Below, piece after piece: positions 52,243 through 61,697 of a stretch of DNA of 64,000 bases. Position 1 is the first letter of the stretch, and every line of letters begins with the position of its first letter. The notes under the pieces were generated by a model. It was not told the DNA's origin. It saw only the letters and a program-made list of their open reading frames with translations, and made no database searches. Location: the NCBI GenBank assembly GCA_017528425.1, contig JAFXOV010000021.1, positions 1 to 64,000 on the forward strand, read 5' to 3'. The position numbers and the translations under genes were made by a program. The stretch is from Elusimicrobiota bacterium (GTDB lineage: Bacteria > Elusimicrobiota > Endomicrobiia > Endomicrobiales > Endomicrobiaceae).

Positions 52243-53487
52243 TCAATCTATAAGTTTTTCTTCCTTCAAAATATTTATAAATATATCTACTATCTTGGGA
52301 TCAAACTGTTTACCTGCACCTTCCTTTAACTCTTTAACTGCAGTTTTTATAGGCATTGCTTTTCTGTAAGGGCGATCTGAAGTCATTGCATCGTAAGCAT
52401 CTATCACGGCAACTATTCTTGCTCCCAACGGAATTTCTTCTTTTGCAAGACCTTCCGGATAACCGGAACCGTCATACCATTCCTGATGATACAATACCAT
52501 CGGTGCAACGGGAGATAAAAATTTAACGGGAGACAAAATTTTATTGCCTATTACCGGATGAGTTCTTAACATTTTCATTTCTTGTTCCGTTAACTTTTCT
52601 TTCTTCAACAATATATTGTCCGCAATTCCTATTTTACCGATATCGTGCATAAGTGCGGCATATTCTATATTTCTTACAATGGTATATGGTAAATTCATTT
52701 TAACGGCTATTGCTTTAGCATACTTTCTTGCTCTATCGGCGTGGTCGTAAGTGTATGCATCTTTTGCATCTATTGCTCTTGCCAAAGTTTGAACCATTTC
52801 AAAATAAAAAGATTGCAAATTATTAAACAGTTCAATATTATCCAATCTCATTGCTGCCTGGTCGGCCAAAATCGTAATCAATTTTAAATCTCTGTCGGTA
52901 AATTGTTTCTTATTTTTCGGGGAATTTATATTTAATACACCTATAACTTTACTCTTAACTTTTAAAGGAACGGATATAAAAGATTTTGAAGTATATCTTT
53001 CTTCGTCATTAGGTCTTAAGAATCTGACATCGGTTTCTATATTTTCAACGAAGATATATTTTCCGGTACTTACAACTCGACCTGCAATACCTTCACCGAT
53101 TTTCATCTTTGTTTCTTTTCTTATTTTTTCGGATAACCCCTTAGCGGAAATAATATACAATTCATTGTCGGAATTTATGAGCATTAACGATGCCAAATTG
53201 GAATGAAGAATAGAACAAGCGGTATCTACAACTGTTTGCGCAACTTCTTCTTTAGATAAAAGACCTGTAGCCGTAACCCCGAATTCATGGATACTTGCCA
53301 ACATCATTATAAGATTATCTATATCCATCGTATGAACTTGAAGTCTTTCTTCGGCATAATTTATTTGATATCTTAATTTACTTACTTTATATTGCAGTCT
53401 TTTGTTTTTTAAAAACATATAGACTATCAATACAAAAGCAATACTAAAACCTATAGTTATTAAAATATTTGTTGTGGTTAATAACAT
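52243..53487 (-). CDS. membrane-anchored GAF + HD-GYP signalling protein
   Basis: The 414-aa protein has one N-terminal transmembrane segment (about 7-26), a coiled linker, a GAF domain (about 75-215: LINSDNELYIISAKGLS, IGEGIAGRVV, FISVPLKVKSKVIGVLNI) and a C-terminal HD-GYP domain. The HD pair is His281-Asp282 in LMHDIGKIG, and the GYP element reads YHQEWYDGSGYPEGL, so the usual HHE is altered to HQE. HD-GYP proteins typically degrade cyclic-di-GMP; activity cannot be confirmed given the substitution. It abuts both neighbours by 1 nt, linking signalling to the glucan genes. Confidence 0.9.
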   Translation of the reverse strand: MLLTTTNILITIGFSIAFVLIVYMFLKNKRLQYKVSKLRYQINYAEERLQVHTMDIDNLIMMLASIHEFGVTATGLLSKEEVAQTVVDTACSILHSNLASLMLINSDNELYIISAKGLSEKIRKETKMKIGEGIAGRVVSTGKYIFVENIETDVRFLRPNDEERYTSKSFISVPLKVKSKVIGVLNINSPKNKKQFTDRDLKLITILADQAAMRLDNIELFNNLQSFYFEMVQTLARAIDAKDAYTYDHADRARKYAKAIAVKMNLPYTIVRNIEYAALMHDIGKIGIADNILLKKEKLTEQEMKMLRTHPVIGNKILSPVKFLSPVAPMVLYHQEWYDGSGYPEGLAKEEIPLGARIVAVIDAYDAMTSDRPYRKAMPIKTAVKELKEGAGKQFDPKIVDIFINILKEEKLID

Positions 53488-53488
53488 T

Positions 53489-55078
53489 TTACTTGTTTAT
53501 ATATACCTTGTAATCAATGTCAGAAAAGATATTGTTTGTATATTCTAAGTTAGAAAGGAAACTTTCGTCAACAGAATTATTTTTTATTTGATTATATAAT
53601 GTTGTGAAATTATATATATGTTCCTTCGTTCTCTTTTCTGCATATTCTACCATTGTTCCCGTAGTCATAATAAACGCCCAATCCGAAGATTGTGCCAACA
53701 ACAATTCTCTTGCAGCTTGATTTAGTGCTCTTAATTTTATCCCATCAGCAGATTGGTTTGAGGTTGCAATTTCCACCATCCTGTCTGCTGCCATATTCAA
53801 ATGTTTATATATCCAATCGTTTTTAGGATTCAACCAAACTTTATAATATCCCTCATCTCCCCAAGATGAAGGTGACGGCTGACAAACCTGATTTACAGGG
53901 AATTTATCTAAATATTGAACAGGAGTCATAGGCTTAAACGAAGCATTTGACTCTTGCATAGTTCTAAATATATGATTTATAAAGTTAGGACCTTCAAACC
54001 ACCAATGTCCGAAAAGTTCGGCATCATACATTGATACAACCAATGGTTCTTTTTGCATAATACCTTGCAAATGTTCTATTTGTTTTGTTCTGTTAAACAC
54101 AAAATTTTCCGCATGCATTTTTGCCTTGTTATTTGCCCATTCAGGATTATAAGGTTGTTTTTCGTTTAAAGGGACTTTACCGGTTATTCTGCAATATTTT
54201 ACACCTATATTTCTTCTTACTCCGTCGGAATGCAAATATGGTCTTATGTAGTCATAATCCAAATCGTACGCCAAATCTCTGTAAAATTCTCTGTAGTCTA
54301 CATCTCCGGGATAACCGCACTCCGCACTCCATACCTGATGTGCCGTTTCCATATCCCTACTGAAAGCAGCCACTCCGTTCTTGCAATATATCGGAGCAAA
54401 AACTCCGTACTTAGGTCTTGGAGTTGCATATAATATTCCATGCGACTCTAAAAAGAAAAATCTTATTTGTGCTTCTTTTAAAAATTTTTCTACACCATAA
54501 GTATAAGCACATTCCGCAAGCCATATACCGTTAGGTTTTCTTCCGAAATGTTTTTCATAGTCCTTAACCGCAACCTGTATTTGTGCCCGTTGAGCTGTTT
54601 CGTTTGTCATTAAAGGTAAAAATCCGTGAGTAGCACAACAAGTAATAATTTCAAGTTTGCCGGCATCTTGAAGATTTTTAAAACCGGTCAAAATGTTACC
54701 GTGATATTTCTCCCAAATTCTTCTGCAATTTTTAAAATTTTGTTCATACATCAAAGCAACGGAATGATATTCGGGTAAATTTATGGTTCTTATAACTTCT
54801 TTTTCGGATAGTTCTATAAGTTTATTTAGTTTTGCATAATATCTTGATTGCAATAAAGGATCCGCCAACATATTTGCAAGAGACGGGGTAATCGTCATGG
54901 TTACCGCAAAATTAATATTGTCTCTTATAAAATTTTCAAAAACTGATAAAAGCGGAATGTATGTTTCTGTTATGGCCTCATACAACCAATCCTCTTCCAA
55001 AAAATCAGGATAGTTTGGATGGCGAACGAAAGGCAAATGAGCATGTAATTGAAGACACCAATAACCTTTATTATTCAT
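53489..55078 (-). CDS. GH57 (DUF1957) 1,4-alpha-glucan branching enzyme-like
   Basis: The 529-aa cytosolic enzyme belongs to the GH57/DUF1957 branching-enzyme group (TK1436-like). It opens GYWCLQLHAHLPFVRHP, has HGFLPL, and shows the catalytic nucleophile Glu189 in GIWLAECAYTYG and the acid/base Asp352 in MYDAELFGHWWFEGP. The C-terminal helical domain contains SSWGDEGYYKVWLN and QSSDWAFIMTTGTM, typical of the family. It probably introduces alpha-1,6 branches in glycogen-like storage polymer. The DUF4912 gene lies 24 nt upstream and HD-GYP 1 nt downstream; this pairing is common in Elusimicrobia-like and thermophilic bacteria. Confidence 0.92.
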   Translation of the reverse strand: MNNKGYWCLQLHAHLPFVRHPNYPDFLEEDWLYEAITETYIPLLSVFENFIRDNINFAVTMTITPSLANMLADPLLQSRYYAKLNKLIELSEKEVIRTINLPEYHSVALMYEQNFKNCRRIWEKYHGNILTGFKNLQDAGKLEIITCCATHGFLPLMTNETAQRAQIQVAVKDYEKHFGRKPNGIWLAECAYTYGVEKFLKEAQIRFFFLESHGILYATPRPKYGVFAPIYCKNGVAAFSRDMETAHQVWSAECGYPGDVDYREFYRDLAYDLDYDYIRPYLHSDGVRRNIGVKYCRITGKVPLNEKQPYNPEWANNKAKMHAENFVFNRTKQIEHLQGIMQKEPLVVSMYDAELFGHWWFEGPNFINHIFRTMQESNASFKPMTPVQYLDKFPVNQVCQPSPSSWGDEGYYKVWLNPKNDWIYKHLNMAADRMVEIATSNQSADGIKLRALNQAARELLLAQSSDWAFIMTTGTMVEYAEKRTKEHIYNFTTLYNQIKNNSVDESFLSNLEYTNNIFSDIDYKVYINK

Positions 55079-55102
55079 TAATATTCCGAACTGCTAAAAT
55101 TT

Positions 55103-55996
55103 TTATTTAGTATCTTTTTTTACTTCAAAAGTGATGTTTTTCTTCATCGTTCCATCACTTGAAACAGCTTCTATCGTATATTTATCTTCACCGTTCGGCA
55201 AATAAAATCTTACTGAAAAAGAACCATCCGCAGATAATCTTATCGGTTGTCCCTTCAATGTTAAAGTTGCATCCGGTTCTGTTGCTCCGTTGATAATAAT
55301 TTCGGTATCTGCTCTTAACCAAAAACTCTTTTCTTTATTTTCACTCATTTGGGTATTTTCAGGTGTGTATGACGGATGAGTTTTAAATGAGCTTGAACTG
55401 CTGCTTATATGAGAATGAGAACTTGGCAAAGAAATCGATACAATTTCTTCCCATCTTTCTCTCATGAGTTTTGCTATATCGAAAGAACTCATTCCAACTT
55501 GATTTACGCCGGAAATCTTTAACAATTTTTCAAATTCGATTTGTAACAATGCCCATTGTTCGTCGGTAATATTGGATACTCCGTATCTTGGCATACTGAC
55601 TTTATTGGATCTTGCAACGGAAATAAATTTTCCGTCTTTTGTTAAATAACCTAAATCGGCACACCAACATCTGTTGAATTCACCTACATTTATGTACCAA
55701 CTGTTTGATTTAGGAGTAACAAAAACATCAAAATACCTGTTAGCATTACTGCCGTCAAAACTTATGTCTGTTGTATCATAAACTCTTATAACCAATTTGG
55801 AATCCGCAAATACAGATTCGCCGTATTGTTGTTTTAATTTATCAATATATTCGTTTGAAATTGACCAATATGCAAAAATACAAATAGGGTCTCTCGGTAA
55901 AATCGTAATTTTTGTATCACCGTAATCTAACGGTAAACCGGTTTTATTTACCGGTTTTTCTTGGTTACCTATTTTTGAACTTAATTTTTCAGACAT
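55103..55996 (-). CDS. DUF4912 protein with C-terminal Ig-like module
   Basis: The 297-aa protein has an N-terminal DUF4912 domain (about 22-180: ITILPRDPICIFAYWSIS, LVIRVYDTTDISFDG, WYINVGEFNRCWCADLGY). A Ser-rich low-complexity linker (SHSHISSSSSSFKTH) and a beta-rich C-terminal module of glucodextranase/Ig type (GATEPDATLTLKGQPIRLSADG) follow. There is no signal peptide, so it is probably cytosolic. It heads the GH57 operon and may bind glucan for the branching enzyme; this is inference from context. Confidence 0.85.
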   Translation of the reverse strand: MSEKLSSKIGNQEKPVNKTGLPLDYGDTKITILPRDPICIFAYWSISNEYIDKLKQQYGESVFADSKLVIRVYDTTDISFDGSNANRYFDVFVTPKSNSWYINVGEFNRCWCADLGYLTKDGKFISVARSNKVSMPRYGVSNITDEQWALLQIEFEKLLKISGVNQVGMSSFDIAKLMRERWEEIVSISLPSSHSHISSSSSSFKTHPSYTPENTQMSENKEKSFWLRADTEIIINGATEPDATLTLKGQPIRLSADGSFSVRFYLPNGEDKYTIEAVSSDGTMKKNITFEVKKDTK

Positions 55997-56160
55997 AATA
56001 ATACCTTCTTTTAGAGTTTATAATATATATTTAAATTATTTTATAAATAATATACAAAATAGTCAATACAGATTTCAGAGAATTCTATATTTTGACACAT
56101 ATTGAAAAAAAAATAATAATTTGATATATTCTTTTAATCAGTTTGATTGGAGGATTTAAA
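55997..56160. other. divergent gap between DUF4912 and rpmB
   Basis: This A/T-rich gap separates oppositely directed genes. It holds the rpmB promoter; no other element is recognised. A promoter for the DUF4912 operon must also lie here but could not be placed. Confidence 0.4.
56102..56130 (+). promoter_or_regulatory. promoter of rpmB
   Basis: TTGAAA (56102-56107), a 17-bp spacer and TATATT with an upstream TGA (56122-56130) are visible. A second, overlapping candidate is the perfect TTGACA at 56092 with AATAAT 17 bp later. Confidence 0.6.
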
Positions 56161-56352
56161 ATGTCTTACAAATGTTATGTATGCGGAAAAGGTTCTTCTT
56201 CCGGAAATACGGTTAGCCACTCTAATAAAGCTACAAAAAGATTATTTAGACCTAACCTTCAGGAATTAAGAATAGTAGTTAACGGCAAAAAGACAAAGGA
56301 ATATGTTTGCACATCTTGCATTCGTTCCGGTAAAATACAAAAAGCCATATAA
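56161..56352 (+). CDS. rpmB: 50S ribosomal protein L28
   Basis: The 63-aa L28 starts [21 protein letters not shown], contains [12 protein letters not shown], and ends in [15 protein letters not shown]. Cys5/Cys8 and Cys50/Cys53 make it the zinc-ribbon (C+) form. The ATG at 56161 has GGAGG 7 nt upstream; a 6-codon upstream extension is unsupported. It stands alone between two minus-strand operons with its own promoter and terminator. Confidence 0.96.
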   Translation: MSYKCYVCGKGSSSGNTVSHSNKATKRLFRPNLQELRIVVNGKKTKEYVCTSCIRSGKIQKAI

Positions 56353-56370
56353 CGAAATTTATCTTTTTAA

Positions 56371-56412
56371 TAAAAAAATACAACTCTCAATTTTTTGAGA
56401 GTTGTGTTTTTT
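56371..56412. terminator. bidirectional intrinsic terminator of rpmB and the rel operon
   Basis: Stem ACAACTCTCAA (56380-56390) pairs with TTGAGAGTTGT (56395-56405) around a TTTT loop. It is flanked by an A-tract on the left and a T-tract on the right, so it works for rpmB and for the convergent rel operon. Confidence 0.9.
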
Positions 56413-56426
56413 ATTTGTAAAAAAAA

Positions 56427-57887
56427 CTATTTCTTTTTATGCTCTCTTAGATATTTCCTTATTCTGCTTCTGGCTTGAGCCGTTATCGCTATTGATAACC
56501 AGTTTTCCGTAGGCCTTATATTTTTTCTGACCAACGCTTCGCATCTTTGACCGGTTTTCAATTTGTAATCCAAAGGAACAATTTTACCGTCAACTTTTAC
56601 ACCCATACATCTGTCGCCGATATCACTGTGAACGGCATAAGCAAAATCCAATGCGGTTGCACCTTCGGGCAATTTTATTGCATCTCCCTTGGGAGTGGTA
56701 ACATATATTTGATCAAAATTACATTCCGTTTTTATTGCCGTTAAAAATTCATTTGAATCTTTTACATCTTTTTGAGATTCCAAAATATGTTTAATAAATT
56801 CCAAATGATGTTCCATATTTATATCTGTTTGTTTTAAATTTGCAGCTCCGTTTTTATTGAAAGCTTCTTTATATCTCCAGTGTGCTGCGATACCGTATTC
56901 TGCTCTTCTGTGCATTTCTTCCGTTCTTATTTGTATTTCAACTATAACATTTTGATCGGAATTTATTGTTATATGTAAAGATTGATACATATTTGCTTTA
57001 GGAACAGCAATGTAATCGGTGAACGAATTTTCCAATATATTAAATTCGGATTGAACAACACTCAATATTGCGTAACAATGTTCTTTGGTATCCGTAATAA
57101 CTCTTAGACCGAATAAATCTTGTATTGCAGAAAAAGGTTTTTCCTGCCTTTGCATTTTTCTGTAAATACCATATAAGTTTTTAGGTCTTGCAAGAATTCT
57201 GTATTCAATGTTTAGCGGATCTATTTTTTCTTGTATTTGTTTTTCAACAATCTCGAGATTTTTTAAATTACTCTCGGATCTTGCTTCCCATTTACTCTTT
57301 ATTTCATGATATTTTGTAGGCTGCAAAACTTCAAAAATCAAATCTTCCAATTCGCTTTTCCACTTATATATACCGAGTCTGTGTGCGAAAGGAGTGTACA
57401 AAGTTAAAGTTTCAATTGATATTTCTTTTTGTTTGTCGGGAGGAAGATATTTTATTGTTCTCATATTATGAAGACGATCTGCAAGTTTTATTATAATAAC
57501 TCTTGTATCTTTAACAACCGCGAGAAGCATCTTTCTCCAGTTTTCAGCTTGTTCGGTAATATTATCATTAAATTTATATGAATTGATTTTCGTTACACCT
57601 TCTACTAAGGTTGTAATTTCTTCACCGAATTCTTCTTTCAATTCTTCTCTTACAACCAAAGTATCTTCTAAAACATCGTGCAATAAAGCCGCACATATCG
57701 TTGCTTCATCCAATTTTAATTCGGTAAGAATTTTAGCAGTATTGAAACAATGGTTGATATAAGGTTCCCCACTTGCTCTTGTTTGACAATAATGTGCATT
57801 AGAAGCAAAGTTGTATGCTTTTTCTATCAAAGCCAAATTTGCATTTGGTAAATATTCTTTTACTAAATTCTTTAATTCTTCTATCAT
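56427..57887 (-). CDS. rel: short RelA/SpoT-type (p)ppGpp synthetase/hydrolase
   Basis: The 486-aa protein has an intact HD hydrolase domain (His70-Asp71 in LLHDVLEDT; ADRLHNMRTIKYL) and a synthetase domain. The latter shows RPKNLYGIYRKM, DLFGLRVITD, MYQSLH and VEIQIRTEEMHRRAEYGIAAHW; the usual RxKxxYSI reads YGI. A TGS domain ends in EALVRKNIRPTENW. It stops after an AH/RIS-like start (SRIRKYLREHKKK). The helical, zinc-finger and ACT regions of full-length Rel/SpoT (about 700 aa) are absent. It is bifunctional by motif, controlling (p)ppGpp. The gene abuts a PorV-like gene by 1 nt and ends at the shared terminator. Confidence 0.92.
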   Translation of the reverse strand: MIEELKNLVKEYLPNANLALIEKAYNFASNAHYCQTRASGEPYINHCFNTAKILTELKLDEATICAALLHDVLEDTLVVREELKEEFGEEITTLVEGVTKINSYKFNDNITEQAENWRKMLLAVVKDTRVIIIKLADRLHNMRTIKYLPPDKQKEISIETLTLYTPFAHRLGIYKWKSELEDLIFEVLQPTKYHEIKSKWEARSESNLKNLEIVEKQIQEKIDPLNIEYRILARPKNLYGIYRKMQRQEKPFSAIQDLFGLRVITDTKEHCYAILSVVQSEFNILENSFTDYIAVPKANMYQSLHITINSDQNVIVEIQIRTEEMHRRAEYGIAAHWRYKEAFNKNGAANLKQTDINMEHHLEFIKHILESQKDVKDSNEFLTAIKTECNFDQIYVTTPKGDAIKLPEGATALDFAYAVHSDIGDRCMGVKVDGKIVPLDYKLKTGQRCEALVRKNIRPTENWLSIAITAQARSRIRKYLREHKKK

Positions 57888-57888
57888 A

Positions 57889-58875
57889 TTACATTAATAT
57901 CCTTACGGAAACACTATATTGAGAAACTTTTTCTTCTTCTATTTTATATGTTTCTCCTGCCAGTGATATGGATACAATTGAAATATTTATTCCGGCACCA
58001 TAAGTATATTTTATATCTTTTGTTTCAGTAATAGACGGGCCTTGTGCACCTGCTCTTAATACTAAGTATCTTCCTATATATTGCTCAGCACCTATGGAAT
58101 AAAAATTATCGTTTTCTATATTTCCAAATCTATAAAATTTCTTATTCCAATCAACAAGCAAATTAAATGTTCCCATAATATAGCCGACACCTGTTCTTAT
58201 TCCGAATGGTAGTTGATCAAAATCATAATTTTCCCACCACATAATACCAAAGATATTTTCAAAATTAACACCTACATACATATTTCCTTTGAGCGGAGCC
58301 ATAATACCTATATCCATAGTAAAACCGTTACCGGAAGATGTTTGTGCAAAAGGTGTTCCGTCCATAACAGAACTTTCTGCTAATGTTCCATACAAATAAG
58401 ATAAATTTAATCCGAAAGAAACACCTTTTTCATTTACGTTTGCCGCTGAAATAGTAATAGCTTTTATATGTTCCGATTTTTTATAAAAATCCGAACCGTC
58501 ACGTTCTTCTACATCATGAGAAGAAAAAGTTCTCCAAGATATTGCCCCTTGTTTTTGGTTGACAACAAAAGATGTAAAACCTAAATCTATCGGATTATAG
58601 TAAACCATATCGTTTTTGTCTAAATCAGTATTTCTTATTATAGAAGCAGTAGCTTCCACTTGTATAGCTTCACTGCCATTAAACCCTAAACTTGCGGAAT
58701 TATAAAATACTCCTTCCAAACTGTTTGGCATAGCTGCACCGGAATAACCCATAGCAAAGCTTCTGGCACTCAGCCCTGTAGAATCATAAGAATTCGGCAT
58801 AGTTGGAGGTTTCTTTGCAAAAACAATGTTAGCCGATATAAAAATTAAACTTAATGTCAATAAAAATTTTTTCAT
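57889..58875 (-). CDS. PorV/UPF0164-like outer-membrane barrel
   Basis: The 328-aa protein has a signal peptide (about 1-20, MKKFLLTLSLIFISANIVFA) followed by the PorV/UPF0164 opening TGLSARSFAMGYSGAAMPNSLEGVFYNSASLGF. It continues as a full barrel of alternating strands and ends YSVSVRILM. It is the same fold as the N-terminal part of the 591-aa protein but without TPRs. In type IX secretion PorV carries cargo at the outer membrane; no other T9SS core gene is in the window. It lies between msbA and rel in one operon. Confidence 0.8.
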   Translation of the reverse strand: MKKFLLTLSLIFISANIVFAKKPPTMPNSYDSTGLSARSFAMGYSGAAMPNSLEGVFYNSASLGFNGSEAIQVEATASIIRNTDLDKNDMVYYNPIDLGFTSFVVNQKQGAISWRTFSSHDVEERDGSDFYKKSEHIKAITISAANVNEKGVSFGLNLSYLYGTLAESSVMDGTPFAQTSSGNGFTMDIGIMAPLKGNMYVGVNFENIFGIMWWENYDFDQLPFGIRTGVGYIMGTFNLLVDWNKKFYRFGNIENDNFYSIGAEQYIGRYLVLRAGAQGPSITETKDIKYTYGAGINISIVSISLAGETYKIEEEKVSQYSVSVRILM

Positions 58876-58883
58876 AGTATTAC

Positions 58884-60605
58884 CTATTTTAAATTATATA
58901 ATTTTGCATACATTCCGTTTTTATCAAGTAACTCTTGATGTTTGCCGACTTCTGCAATGGTTCCTTTATCTATAACCACTATTTTATCGGCATTTTTAAC
59001 CGTAGAAAGTCTGTGAGCAATCAAAACAACTGTTCTGTTTTTCATCAATGTTTCTATTGCTTCCTGAACGAGTTTTTCCGATTCACTATCTAATGCTGAT
59101 GTCGCTTCATCAAGAATAAGTATAGGTGGATTTTTCAGCATAGCTCTTGCAATAGCAATTCTCTGTTTTTCTCCACCGGAAAGTTTAATACCTCTTTCAC
59201 CGATTAAAGTATTGTATCCTTCAGGCATTTTAGAAATAAATTTATGTGCGTTTGCTGCTTTTGCCGCCATTTCTATTTCTTCATCGGTAGCATCAAGTTT
59301 TCCGTAAGCTATATTATATCTTACGGTATCATTAAATAAAAAAACATCCTGAGAAACAACACCTATTTTATCTCTTAAAGATTCTAATGTTATATTTTTT
59401 ATATCTGTACCATCTACCAAAATTGCACCGGATTTCACGTCGTAAAATCTTAAAAGCAGGTTAGCAATTGTGCTTTTACCCGATCCGGAAGAACCTACAA
59501 AAGCAACAGTCTGTCCTTTTCCTATATCAATATTTATATCTTTTAAAATCGGTTTATCTTGTTCATATTCAAAAGAAACATTTTTGTAAATAATACTGTT
59601 TGAAAAAGTATCTATGTTTTTTGCATCCGGAGCATTTAAAATATCAATTTTTTCATCCAATATTTCAAACACTCTTTCCGAAGCAGATACAGATTGTTGT
59701 ATAGTTGAATTAAGTTGTGCAAAATTTTTAATAGGCTGATACATTTGTTGAACAGCCAATATAAATGCAGTAAAATCTCCCAGTGTCCATACTCCGTTAA
59801 TTACGTCTTTACCGCCAAACCACAAAACAACTGCAACACCTGTCATAGATAAAACTTCCATTACCGGTGTAGTTCTTGCATCAACTCTGACTATTCTTTG
59901 TTGAACATTGTAATAATCTTTATTATTAACGGCAAATCTTTTTTCTTCATGTTTTTCTCTGCAAAAAGATTTTATAACCGAAAAACCGCTTAACATTTCC
60001 TGTAACGATGTATAAATTTCGGATATTTGAACCATACTCTCTTTAGATGCTTTTCTCAATTTTCTGGCAAACTGAGCAAGAGGTATTCCCAATATAGGTA
60101 AAACTACCACTATAAAGAAAGCATATTTCCAATGAAGATAAAACAATCCGCCTATCATTCCGATTATTATCAAACCATCTCTTATAACCGTAGGAGGAAC
60201 TTTTAATAGTGCACTTTGTAATGCCCCGATATCGTTTGTAACTCTGGACATTACTTTAGAAGATGTATGTGTAACATAAAAATTGTGAGATAAAGAAATT
60301 AACTTTGTGTATAGTTCTTGTCTTAAATCTTTTATTGCATTTTGTGCAACATAATTTAAAAAATAAGTCTTACCATAATCTGCAAATCCTTTTACAATAT
60401 ATATTAACGGCATCGCTATACATAAACTTACCAACATTGTTTTTGCTTTTACCGGATCATCATTAACAAAAACACCATCCATTATGATTTTAGACAAATA
60501 TACAAGTAAAGCTGCAACACCAGAATATATTGTCATTGAAATCATGGCAAGAACAAACCTTCCTTTATAAGGCATCGCATATTTTATCAGTCTTTTATAA
60601 TCCAT
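58884..60605 (-). CDS. msbA: MsbA-like lipid ABC exporter (permease-ATPase fusion)
   Basis: The 573-aa half-transporter has six transmembrane segments in about 1-300 and a C-terminal ABC ATPase. Walker A GSSGSGKST is at 371-379, the signature is LSGGEKQRIAIARA, Walker B ILILDEATSALD, and the H-loop VLIAHRLSTV. It probably flips lipid A-core across the inner membrane; the direct overlap with lpxB by 11 nt supports MsbA over a generic drug exporter. The second of two adjacent ATGs (60605) is chosen because GGAGG lies 6 nt before it. Confidence 0.92.
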   Translation of the reverse strand: MDYKRLIKYAMPYKGRFVLAMISMTIYSGVAALLVYLSKIIMDGVFVNDDPVKAKTMLVSLCIAMPLIYIVKGFADYGKTYFLNYVAQNAIKDLRQELYTKLISLSHNFYVTHTSSKVMSRVTNDIGALQSALLKVPPTVIRDGLIIIGMIGGLFYLHWKYAFFIVVVLPILGIPLAQFARKLRKASKESMVQISEIYTSLQEMLSGFSVIKSFCREKHEEKRFAVNNKDYYNVQQRIVRVDARTTPVMEVLSMTGVAVVLWFGGKDVINGVWTLGDFTAFILAVQQMYQPIKNFAQLNSTIQQSVSASERVFEILDEKIDILNAPDAKNIDTFSNSIIYKNVSFEYEQDKPILKDINIDIGKGQTVAFVGSSGSGKSTIANLLLRFYDVKSGAILVDGTDIKNITLESLRDKIGVVSQDVFLFNDTVRYNIAYGKLDATDEEIEMAAKAANAHKFISKMPEGYNTLIGERGIKLSGGEKQRIAIARAMLKNPPILILDEATSALDSESEKLVQEAIETLMKNRTVVLIAHRLSTVKNADKIVVIDKGTIAEVGKHQELLDKNGMYAKLYNLK

Positions 60606-61689
60606 CATCGTCCTCCACAATTCTTTTTGCTACCCTGTCGTAAACTCCTTCCGGACCTAACTGTTGTCTGAAATTTAATAATTCTTTTTTAATAGAAACA
60701 TATTTTTCTTTTTTTAAAATATTTAAAATATTGTTTGCTAAATTTTTGGCTGTAGCTTTATGTTGTATGCACTCGGGAATCAATTCTTTATTCAACAAGA
60801 TGTTTGCCAATGTGATATATTTAACTTGAACTATCAATCTTGCAAGTAAGTAGTTTGCCCAAGACAACTTATACATAACTACCATAGGAATCCCCATTAA
60901 TGCATTTTCCAAACTTACAGTACCCGACGGACATAGAGCTATATCTATTTTTCCCCTTTCTACAAAATCGTTCCCGTTTTTAACTGTTATATCATCGGGA
61001 ATATTTTGTTCAAAATTATCAACGGAGAACAAAACGAATTTCGCATTAATTTTTTCTTTTAATATTTTTACCGTATCCAATATTATCGGCAAATGCCTTT
61101 TAATTGTATTTTTTCTACTACCTGCAAAAAGGCCAATGGTCACAATTTCTTTAGTTTGCTCTTCCGCAGCATCATTTATATTCGGGACTAAATCAACTAA
61201 CGGGTTACCTTCAAAATAAACTTTTACATTTCCCTTTTCGTACATTTCTTTTTCAAAAGGAAGTATAGGAAATGCAATACTGACATACTTTGCGATATTT
61301 TTTATTCTGTATTTTCTCGAAGCCCAAACCTGAGGAGTAACAAAATAATAAACAGGTATTTTCAACTCATGAGCAAGTTTTGCGACATGAATATTAAAGC
61401 CATAGTAATCAACCAAAATAACTTTGTTTATCTTATTATCCGTAAGATATTTTTTTACGGTTTTAAATATTTCTTTTAAAAAGAAAACTTGTTTTATAGG
61501 AAAAAAACCGAAACCGTTTATGTTTACGATATCTTTAATAAAATCATCCGCAACAGTTTTTAGTTGATTTCCTCCAATGGCATAAACTTTACAGTCACGA
61601 TTATTTTTTATTGATTTTATTAAATTTGCCGCATGAATATCTCCCGAAATATCACCGGCAGAAATAAAGATTTTTTCATTAGTATTCAT
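60595..61689 (-). CDS. lpxB: lipid-A-disaccharide synthase
   Basis: The 364-aa GT19 enzyme joins UDP-diacylglucosamine and lipid X to form the lipid A disaccharide. It shows IFISAGDISGDIHAANLI at the N-terminus, YYFVTPQVWASRKYRI, GNPLVD, and ALCPSGTVSLENALMGIPMVVMYK in the C-terminal Rossmann half. It is strong evidence for an LPS-bearing outer membrane. The gene starts 8 nt after a TATAAT, with no ribosome site, suggesting a leaderless mRNA, and leads lpxB-msbA-porV-rel. Confidence 0.95.
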   Translation of the reverse strand: MNTNEKIFISAGDISGDIHAANLIKSIKNNRDCKVYAIGGNQLKTVADDFIKDIVNINGFGFFPIKQVFFLKEIFKTVKKYLTDNKINKVILVDYYGFNIHVAKLAHELKIPVYYFVTPQVWASRKYRIKNIAKYVSIAFPILPFEKEMYEKGNVKVYFEGNPLVDLVPNINDAAEEQTKEIVTIGLFAGSRKNTIKRHLPIILDTVKILKEKINAKFVLFSVDNFEQNIPDDITVKNGNDFVERGKIDIALCPSGTVSLENALMGIPMVVMYKLSWANYLLARLIVQVKYITLANILLNKELIPECIQHKATAKNLANNILNILKKEKYVSIKKELLNFRQQLGPEGVYDRVAKRIVEDDDGL

Positions 61690-61697
61690 ATCTTAAA

